A stretch of DNA of 14,231 nt. It comes from an uncultured Bacteroidota bacterium. Its GTDB lineage: Bacteria; Bacteroidota; Bacteroidia; 2-12-FULL-35-15. The notes under the pieces were generated by a model that saw only the letters and a list, made by a program, of their open reading frames with translations, did not search any database and was not told the origin of the DNA. Both the position numbers and the translations under genes were made by a program. The number at the start of each line of letters is the position of its first letter. Within the stretch, counting starts at the first letter, position 1. Of the stretch, positions 6,370-11,939 are shown one piece after another. The DNA lies in assembly GCA_903881065.1 (NCBI GenBank), contig CAIRRW010000549.1:1-14231 (forward strand). Direction: 5' to 3'.

Positions 6370-7776
6370 TTAAAACATATACCGCACTCCTACATTAATA
6401 GTATAGGAATATGGATAGAGTTTTATCTCGTCACCCTTTTTATAAATCGATTGAAACCATCTTGTATATTCGGGCTGTAAAATCACACTCCATTTATCTT
6501 TTATAGTTAAACCCAGATCCAATTTAAAGGTTCCTGAAAGAGATAATCGATTAAAATCATTCGTTGTAATATAGTCAATTTGCTGGATAGTATTTGTATC
6601 AAACCATGTAGAACTGCCTTTAAGCAGGTAATTAAAATTAATACTGATGCAGGGGGCAACAAATAATTTATCAGTTAAGTTAAATTTATAACCAATAAGT
6701 ATCGGGATACCCCAAAACTGATAATTGTTTTGCCTGCTAAATTCACTTTTTACAGTCGTGTTAACTGTTTGAATAATAGTGTGAACTCCCATTGTATCAG
6801 AATAAGTTGAATCCTTGGAGGTAGCTTTAACTGATGTATTATTGAAATTATATTTCTCACCTAAATTTGTCATATGTATTCCTGCCGAAAAAATCAATTT
6901 ATTTTTCTTGATTAAACCAAAATCCAAACCTGCATTATAAGTTACAATCGATTTCTCATTTTGCATTCTGTTTTCAGCACCTGTATTGTTGCCGACATTT
7001 AAGGTTCGGAATGCAATTGAAGTACCTCCATTAATTCCTATAAACCGAACATTGTTTTTTTCCTGTTTAAGTTTATTATCATCAATTGGTGAAGCCTGCT
7101 TATTTTGTTTTATCGAATCTGCTTTTGCTAAAGATGCATTCTGAATTGAATCCTTTTGTGCTTCAGTTTTCACCTCTTTCAAGTCAATTGTTCGCACCTC
7201 CTCCTTCTTCTCTTCTGTTTTCTTCTCAATCGAGGAGGATAAAACAGATGAATCATTAATATTGTCCTTAATTGATAATTTCATTGAGTCTATTTTTTCA
7301 TCAGGTTTTTTTCCTAAAGAAGTTATTTCATTGTTTATAGCACTCACATTTGAACTTTGCGAGTTCGTATTTATGTTTTGCGAGCTCATATTTATGTTTT
7401 GCGAACTCGTATTTGTGCTTTGTGAGTTCGTATTTGTGTTTTGTGAGCTCATATTCATATTTTGTGAACTCGTATTTGTGTTTTGCGAGCTCATATTTAT
7501 ATTTTGTGAGCTCGTATTTAGTTTTTTCGAGTCCTGTATGCTCAATTCCTGTTTTCCTCTGGTATTATCCTTATTAATCATAAAATATCCCATCACTACC
7601 AAGCCAATAATTATTGAAACATATGAAATCCAGAAACCATAGCCAAACTTGTTTTTAGGTTTCGCCAACTCTACTTGTGATTTAATATTTGCAAACACGT
7701 TATCCGATACCGGCAACTTAAATTCCTCCAGTTGCTTTCGGTACATCTCGTCAAACTTATTTTCTTTATATTCCAT
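6370..7776 (-). CDS. Trans-envelope protein: cytoplasmic N-terminus, one TM helix, repeat linker, outer-membrane barrel
   Basis: A 468-residue protein with no signal peptide. Residues 1-45 are charged and presumably cytoplasmic. Residues about 46-67 form a single membrane helix (FWISYVSIIIGLVVMGYFMI). Residues about 70-240 are a low-complexity Ser/Asn/Gln then Lys/Glu-rich linker with eight 7-residue repeats (89-144). Residues about 243-468 look like a PorT-type outer-membrane barrel (NNVRFIGINGGTSIAFRTLN onward), ending in the aromatic VRYMF. Its start overlaps the end of an ECF sigma gene by 11 bp, so the two are probably translationally coupled. By position, the N-terminus may bind and restrain the sigma factor, with the barrel or linker sensing the envelope. 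No zinc-finger anti-sigma HxxxCxxC motif is present, so that role is inference. Topology is well supported by the sequence; function is not. Confidence 0.8.
   Translation of the reverse strand: MEYKENKFDEMYRKQLEEFKLPVSDNVFANIKSQVELAKPKNKFGYGFWISYVSIIIGLVVMGYFMINKDNTRGKQELSIQDSKKLNTSSQNINMSSQNTNTSSQNMNMSSQNTNTNSQSTNTSSQNINMSSQNINTNSQSSNVSAINNEITSLGKKPDEKIDSMKLSIKDNINDSSVLSSSIEKKTEEKKEEVRTIDLKEVKTEAQKDSIQNASLAKADSIKQNKQASPIDDNKLKQEKNNVRFIGINGGTSIAFRTLNVGNNTGAENRMQNEKSIVTYNAGLDFGLIKKNKLIFSAGIHMTNLGEKYNFNNTSVKATSKDSTYSDTMGVHTIIQTVNTTVKSEFSRQNNYQFWGIPILIGYKFNLTDKLFVAPCISINFNYLLKGSSTWFDTNTIQQIDYITTNDFNRLSLSGTFKLDLGLTIKDKWSVILQPEYTRWFQSIYKKGDEIKLYPYSYTINVGVRYMF
7345..7512 (-). repeat. Tandem 21-bp repeats (eight units) coding a 7-residue motif
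   Basis: Eight in-frame 21-bp units encode SSQNINM, SSQNTNT, SSQNMNM, SSQNTNT, NSQSTNT, SSQNINM, SSQNINT and NSQSSNV in the periplasmic linker of the barrel protein. The last position alternates largely between Met and Thr, so neighbouring units partly form 42-bp pairs; the outer units are the most diverged. Because the unit is a multiple of three, gain or loss of copies would change linker length without shifting frame. Confidence 0.93.
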
Positions 7777-8323
7777 TAGAAACTGTTTTTTGTTTTTCCA
7801 ATACCTTTTTTAAATATTCTCTTGCTTTGGAAAGCTGCGATTTTGAAGTGCCTTCCGTAATATTTAATGCCGAAGCTATTTCTTTATGCGTAAAATTATC
7901 GACCACATACATATTAAAAACCATTTTATATCCTTCTGGTAGCATCCCAATTGACTCTACTAATTCCTCCATCGAATAATCATAATTCTCATCCACACTG
8001 TCCTCCTCGCCATCATTCTCCAGAATATATCCTAAATCCGATAGTTTTTCCTGTTGCTTTTTTATAGAGTGATAATAATTGATGGAGGAATTTACTACCA
8101 CTCTTCTTAGCCACCCTTCAAATGAGCCTTTAGTATCAAATGTTTTCAGGTTGACGAATACTTTAATATAAGCTTCCTGCAAAATATCTTCAGCAACAGC
8201 AGAATCGTTTACATAACGAAAAGCAACGCCCTTCATCTTCGAAGCATATTTTATATATAACCTCTCGAATGCATCAGAATCATTATGTTTACAGCTTTCT
8301 ATTAGTTGCCAATCCTCATTCAT
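7766..8323 (-). CDS. ECF (RpoE-like) RNA polymerase sigma factor
   Basis: A 185-residue group 4 sigma-70 factor, which directs RNA polymerase to a specific promoter set. Sigma region 2 covers about 20-85, with AEDILQEAYIKVFVNL (44-59) and GSFEGWLRRVVVNSSINYY (66-84). An acidic linker (about 102-120, GEEDSVDENYDY) leads to region 4 (about 120-172), with SIGMLPEGYKMVFNMY and the helix-turn-helix FTHKEIASALNITEGTSKSQ for -35 recognition. Length and order are those of Bacteroidetes ECF factors. Its stop lies inside the following gene (11-bp overlap), which encodes the membrane-anchored barrel protein likely to control it. It is divergent from the PKD/T9SS gene at 8502, with an inverted repeat between them; whether it transcribes that gene is unknown. 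Confidence 0.95.
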   Translation of the reverse strand: MNEDWQLIESCKHNDSDAFERLYIKYASKMKGVAFRYVNDSAVAEDILQEAYIKVFVNLKTFDTKGSFEGWLRRVVVNSSINYYHSIKKQQEKLSDLGYILENDGEEDSVDENYDYSMEELVESIGMLPEGYKMVFNMYVVDNFTHKEIASALNITEGTSKSQLSKAREYLKKVLEKQKTVSNGI

Positions 8324-8383
8324 ACAGCCAAGCTACCAAAAATCTTTCTATCTTTCATAGTATAATACATCATTTTGTTAGAA

Positions 8384-8438
8384 GGTTGCCTGAAATTTTA
8401 TTAATTTTACATAAATATTTTTTATCTCTCAGGCAACC
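8384..8438. promoter_or_regulatory. Inverted repeat between the divergent sigma factor and PKD protein genes
   Basis: GGTTGCCTGA (8384-8393) and its exact reverse complement TCAGGCAACC (8429-8438) flank a 35-bp, almost pure A/T stretch. Allowing one bulged base, the pairing extends outward by four more (AGAA with TTCT). It is too far apart and lacks a T-tract for a terminator. It could be a pair of operator half-sites for looping or a cruciform. A weak promoter-like pair for the + gene overlaps it (TTTG at 8374-8377 and TAATTTTA at 8402-8409, 24-bp spacer, not a full match). Confidence 0.5.
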
Positions 8439-8501
8439 ATTCTTTCATTTCTGGTTATTCAGTTAAACAAATACAAAATATTAACTCTTAAATTATTTAT
8501 C

Positions 8502-9920
8502 ATGAAAAAATTATTCTCAACTTTACTAATTGCTCTGCTAAGCATTAATGTTATGCAGGCACAATGTCCGGTTACGTACACGTATTCTGTAGACCCGGCA
8601 AACAATGGAATAGTAACATTTACAGTTGCTCCTGTAAATAACTATTCGTATTCGTGGAGTTTCGGAAATGGCTCCGCTGGAAGTTCAACAACAACAACAG
8701 CTACTTTCCATACGGGTACTTGGCAAGTTTGTTTAACAGCTACAGATTCAATAGGTCATGTAACTTGTTCCTATTGCGATTCGGTAACAGTTGTTAATAC
8801 TACACCTCCGGGCTGCTCGGCGTATTTTACTACTTATGCCGATACATTAAACGGGGGCGGTTTGGTTCATATTTCAAACCAATCGACTGGAACTGCCTTA
8901 CACTATTTCTGGCAATATGGCGACGGCACGCAAGATAGTACAGCACATTTAAGCTTTACACATACTTACAATGCTCCGGGACACTATTATATATGTCTTG
9001 ATGTTGTTAATTACACATATGGATGTAATAATACATACTGTGATTCAGTATATATTCAGGCACCTGCCACTTGCGGATCAAGTATTGGTTATACCAACGA
9101 TGCTACTGGTAACGGAGTTTCGTTAACATCAACTATTACAGGTAGTGCGGATACTTATAGTTGGAGTTTTGGTGATGGGACTTATGGACACACTGCGAAT
9201 CCTCACCATATATATTCAAGTGCTGGATATTATACTGCTTGCCTCACCGTTTCATCTTCTACTGATCCTTCATGCAGTTATTCCACATGCGAATATTTTT
9301 ATGCTGGTGCTGGTGCTAGTGCCCCATGCAGTGCTAATTTCGTAATCGTACATGATTCGCTTAATCCTTATAATTATTGGCTATATAACTATTCAAGTGG
9401 AAATAATGGGAATACAGTTGCTACTTATTTATGGGACTTTGGCGATGGCACTTCATCTACTTTGCCTTATCCTCAACATACATATACAATTGGCAGTGGT
9501 CCTTATAGCGTCTGTTTAACAATAGCTACAGATACCATGCCTGTAATTGCCTGTACTGCTACTTTTTGCGATTCAATCAATCCGGGGCATTCTCTTTCAC
9601 AAGTTACTACTATTTCTATAATCAATCCATTGACTTTGGGTGTACAACAACATAACGAAATTGTTGAATCTTTGGAGAATTACCCTAATCCATTTGCAGC
9701 TTCCACCACTATTTCCTATTCGTTAAATCATGCTTCAAGTATCGAGATTAAACTTATTGATTTAATCGGTAACAGAGTAGCGGTAATTGAATCAGGAAAC
9801 AAAATGAGTGGAAGTTATAAAACCGAATTCGATGCTTCTTCAGTTTCTTCAGGGATTTATTTGTTGCAATTAAGAACTGACAATAAAGTATTCACAAAGA
9901 AACTTGTTATTGCAAAATAA
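8502..9920 (+). CDS. Secreted four-PKD-domain protein with T9SS C-terminal sorting domain
   Basis: A 472-residue protein. Signal peptide at about 1-21 (MKKLFSTLLIALLSINVMQAQ). Four PKD domains follow, centred on YSWSFGNGS (50-58), YFWQYGDGT (135-143), YSWSFGDGT (219-227) and YLWDFGDGT (309-317). Each ends in a Cys-rich strand of the type CLT...C...C-[DE]. The C-terminal domain (about 390-472) starts LENYPNPFAASTTISYSL and ends GIYLLQLRTDNKVFTKKLVIAK, a typical type A T9SS sorting domain (TIGR04183 type), so the protein should cross the outer membrane through the Por machinery and be attached or released there. PKD domains are beta-sandwiches used for adhesion or as spacers; no catalytic domain is visible, so this is probably a structural or adhesive surface protein. 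It ends at a strong terminator. Confidence 0.93.
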   Translation: MKKLFSTLLIALLSINVMQAQCPVTYTYSVDPANNGIVTFTVAPVNNYSYSWSFGNGSAGSSTTTTATFHTGTWQVCLTATDSIGHVTCSYCDSVTVVNTTPPGCSAYFTTYADTLNGGGLVHISNQSTGTALHYFWQYGDGTQDSTAHLSFTHTYNAPGHYYICLDVVNYTYGCNNTYCDSVYIQAPATCGSSIGYTNDATGNGVSLTSTITGSADTYSWSFGDGTYGHTANPHHIYSSAGYYTACLTVSSSTDPSCSYSTCEYFYAGAGASAPCSANFVIVHDSLNPYNYWLYNYSSGNNGNTVATYLWDFGDGTSSTLPYPQHTYTIGSGPYSVCLTIATDTMPVIACTATFCDSINPGHSLSQVTTISIINPLTLGVQQHNEIVESLENYPNPFAASTTISYSLNHASSIEIKLIDLIGNRVAVIESGNKMSGSYKTEFDASSVSSGIYLLQLRTDNKVFTKKLVIAK

Positions 9921-9956
9921 CAAGCGGGCATTGATAAATTAAACTTCTTTAAAAAG

Positions 9957-9990
9957 AAAAGGCCTTCCGGATATTCGGAAGGCCTTTTTT
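9957..9990. terminator. Strong bidirectional intrinsic terminator
   Basis: A perfect 13-bp inverted repeat (9957-9969 and 9976-9988, GC-rich core GGCCTTCCG) with a 6-nt loop is followed by TTTTTT (9985-9990). On its left it is preceded by an A-rich stretch that reads as T-rich on the other strand. It lies between the convergent ends of the PKD protein gene (stop at 9920) and the Spy-like gene (stop at 10011), and should terminate both. Confidence 0.93.
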
Positions 9991-10010
9991 ATGATTGAGT
10001 AATAATTCTA

Positions 10011-10421
10011 TTATTTTGGTTGAGGTGCAGGTGCGTTTTCTTCTTGTTTACCAGGATTTGCATTCTTACGTTTTTCCATTGCATCTTCACGGAATTGTTT
10101 ACGTTTCTCCAATTGTTCTTTTGTTAAAACAGCTCTGATTTGCTCATCAGCATGTTCATTTAACTTTTTGTTCTCTGCTCTATAAGCTTCATTTTTCTCA
10201 GGATATTTTTTATTCAATTCCTCGCGTGCTTGTTCATGTTTCAAAACAATTTCTTTTACCTTCGGCTTTTGCTCATCTGTTAAGGATAAGTCTTTGTTCA
10301 TTTTTTCTACCTGTCTTTCCGTTCTGTCTTCAGGCGTTTTCATTTGTCTTGTCTGCTCTTGAGCCACACAGTTTGCCGAAACAATTACCGCGACAGCTAA
10401 ACTTAGAATTACTTTTTTCAT
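10011..10421 (-). CDS. Small periplasmic Spy/CpxP-like (LTxxQ-type) protein
   Basis: A 136-residue protein with a signal peptide (about 1-20, KKVILSLAVAVIVSANCVAQ). The mature part is highly charged and helical: KDLSLTDEQKPKVKEIV (about 44-60), then DEQIRAVLTKEQLEKRKQF (about 93-111). The repeated L-T-x-E/D-Q phrase followed by long Lys/Glu helices is the hallmark of Spy/CpxP-like periplasmic proteins in Bacteroidetes. Proteobacterial members act as chaperones or envelope-stress sensors. The C-terminus is a Pro/Asn-rich tail (NAPAPQPK). It is a monocistronic gene divergent from the flavoprotein gene. Family is likely; role is inferred. Confidence 0.85.
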   Translation of the reverse strand: MKKVILSLAVAVIVSANCVAQEQTRQMKTPEDRTERQVEKMNKDLSLTDEQKPKVKEIVLKHEQAREELNKKYPEKNEAYRAENKKLNEHADEQIRAVLTKEQLEKRKQFREDAMEKRKNANPGKQEENAPAPQPK

Positions 10422-10459
10422 TGCTTTTTATTTTAATTAGTTAATTGATTTTACGACTT

Positions 10460-10486
10460 TAAAGGTATGAAAAGGTTTAATACAAA
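10460..10486 (-). promoter_or_regulatory. Probable promoter of the Spy-like gene
   Basis: On the minus strand TTTG (10486-10483) is followed after 15 bp by TACCTTTA (10467-10460), a seven-of-eight match to TAnnTTTG. It lies 38 bp upstream of the start codon at 10421. The spacer is a little shorter than usual for this phylum. Confidence 0.35.
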
Positions 10487-10503
10487 GGTTGGAAATAAAA
10501 AAG

Positions 10504-10511
10504 TAGTTTTG
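10504..10511 (+). promoter_or_regulatory. Possible -7 box immediately before the flavoprotein gene
   Basis: TAGTTTTG matches TAnnTTTG exactly and ends 8 bp before the ATG at 10520. If used, transcription would start at or within a few bases of the start codon, giving a nearly leaderless mRNA. No convincing -33 element is at the right distance, so chance is possible. Confidence 0.25.
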
Positions 10512-10519
10512 AATCGCCG

Positions 10520-11719
10520 ATGAAAATAAAAAAGTCAATAGCAATTATTGGAGGAGGTGCTGCCGCATTAATGTTGGCTTCTCATATCGATACCAATAAG
10601 TACGACGTTACCATTTACGAACGTAATAATGCGGTAGGCCGAAAGCTACTAGTGGCAGGTGATGGCGGGTTTAATCTGACTCATTCCGAAGAGTTGGAGC
10701 AATTTATTTCCAGATATATTCCTTCCTCGTTTCTTGAAAAAAGTATACGTTCATTCACCAATACCGATGTGCAGCAATGGTTGAAAAGCATAGGAATCGA
10801 GACATATATAGGCACCAGCAAAAGAGTATTTCCTATTAAAGGAATAAAACCAATTGACGTACTTAATGCAATACTAAATGTATTGAAACAAAATAATGTT
10901 ATTATTAAAACGCTGCATACATGGGCAGGATGGAATAACAATAACGAATTATTATTTCAAATCAATAACGAAACAATAGCTGTGAAAACTGATATTACTG
11001 TGTTCGCACTAGGTGGAGCAAGTTGGAAAGTAACAGGCAGCGATGGTGGCTGGTGTGCATTTTTTAATAAAGCAGGAATTAATACGCTCCCATTTCAAGC
11101 TTCAAATTGTGCAGTGAAAATTAACTGGGAAAAAGATTTTATTGAAATAGCTGAAGGAACATCTCTAAAAAATATTTCCTTAGAAATGAATGGAACAGCA
11201 AAAAAGGGAGAACTCGTAATTACAAAATTTGGATTAGAAGGTGGTGCAATATATGCGTTGATAGCATCTATTCGAGAACAATTAAATGAAATTAAAAGTG
11301 CGACCGTTTTTCTTGATTTAAAACCAAATGTTACATTAAATGACATTAAGAATAAACTGAAAAGCAGAGGCAATAATTCAATTAGCAAAGTGTTGGAAAC
11401 AGAGCTGAAATTTAATGAAACTAACATACTATTATTAAAAACTATTTTATCAAAATTAGAATATACTTATTCAACAATTCTTGCCGAAAAGATCAAGCAC
11501 CTCCCTTTTAATATTACGGCATTGGCTCCCATCGATGAAGCCATCAGCACTGTCGGGGGCATTCCTTTGAATGAGATAGATGAGTATTTTCAACTGAAAC
11601 AATTGCCGAATCATTTTTGCATTGGCGAGATGCTTGACTGGGATGCTCCTACAGGCGGCTATTTATTGCAAGCTTGTTTCAGTATGGGTTATTTTCTCGC
11701 GAAGAAATTGAATGCGTAA
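10520..11719 (+). CDS. BaiN/HI0933-family flavoprotein (PP_4765-like NAD(P)/FAD-dependent oxidoreductase)
   Basis: A 399-residue cytosolic flavoprotein. The N-terminal FAD-binding Rossmann motif is IIGGGAAALMLA (9-20), with the ribose-binding acidic residue E34 in IYERN. The family signature GRKLLVAGDGGFNLTHSE (40-57) corresponds to the GRKLL.tGnGrCNlTn block of HI0933/YhiN proteins, but with Gly-Phe in place of the usual Arg-Cys. That, and the C-terminal block GEMLDWDAPTGGYLLQACF, fits the PP_4765 subfamily. TVGGIPLNEID (about 346-356) is the conserved segment before the second FAD-contacting region. Substrate and reaction are unknown for this subfamily; it is not membrane-bound. It stands alone, between a divergent Spy-like gene and a T9SS surface protein, so context does not help. 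Confidence 0.9.
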   Translation: MKIKKSIAIIGGGAAALMLASHIDTNKYDVTIYERNNAVGRKLLVAGDGGFNLTHSEELEQFISRYIPSSFLEKSIRSFTNTDVQQWLKSIGIETYIGTSKRVFPIKGIKPIDVLNAILNVLKQNNVIIKTLHTWAGWNNNNELLFQINNETIAVKTDITVFALGGASWKVTGSDGGWCAFFNKAGINTLPFQASNCAVKINWEKDFIEIAEGTSLKNISLEMNGTAKKGELVITKFGLEGGAIYALIASIREQLNEIKSATVFLDLKPNVTLNDIKNKLKSRGNNSISKVLETELKFNETNILLLKTILSKLEYTYSTILAEKIKHLPFNITALAPIDEAISTVGGIPLNEIDEYFQLKQLPNHFCIGEMLDWDAPTGGYLLQACFSMGYFLAKKLNA

Positions 11720-11800
11720 AAATTTATCATGTAACTATGAAGAAAAATTATTCCCATTTTTATAAAGTGCAGTTTTTCTCAATACCATTACTTTAAATAT

Positions 11801-11822
11801 TTATTCATATATTATTCATATA
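11801..11822. repeat. Two tandem copies of an 11-bp A/T-rich repeat upstream of the T9SS surface protein gene
   Basis: TTATTCATATA is repeated exactly, head to tail (11801-11811 and 11812-11822), in the 220-bp gap before the gene at 11940. One-helical-turn spacing is suggestive of a regulator site or curved DNA upstream of a promoter. No exact TAnnTTTG box was found downstream; TATGATTTG (11855-11863) is off by one spacer base. The rest of the gap shows no gene and no convincing terminator for the flavoprotein gene. Confidence 0.4.
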
Positions 11823-11939
11823 CATTTTAAACACTAGTTGATAATTCTTGACATTATGATTTGCATCATGTTTAATATTGGTTAATTGTATTAACATTGA
11901 ACTCAAAGAATATTCATCTAAACTTAAATCCTAATAAAC

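Noticed and set aside
6352..6370. Hairpin at the end of the trans-envelope barrel gene (AACTTGG / CCTAGTT)
   Set aside because: The seven-bp stem has an internal mismatch and no T-tract follows on the minus strand, so I did not call it a terminator.
7345..7512. CRISPR array
   Set aside because: The repeats are contiguous 21-bp coding units without unique spacers, and no cas genes are present.
7262..7642. Plus-strand open frames opposite the Ser/Asn/Gln repeat linker
   Set aside because: They arise because the 21-bp repeats lack stops in several frames; the Cys/Phe-rich repeat products have no plausible domain and the minus-strand protein has clear topology.
11743..11762. Terminator after the flavoprotein gene (AAAAAT / ATTTTT)
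   Set aside because: The stem is only six A/T pairs with no GC core, which is indistinguishable from background in this composition.
11737..11796. A 19-codon open frame (MKKNYSHFYKVQF...) after the flavoprotein gene
   Set aside because: It is too short, has no recognisable features and lies in A/T-rich intergenic DNA where such frames occur by chance.
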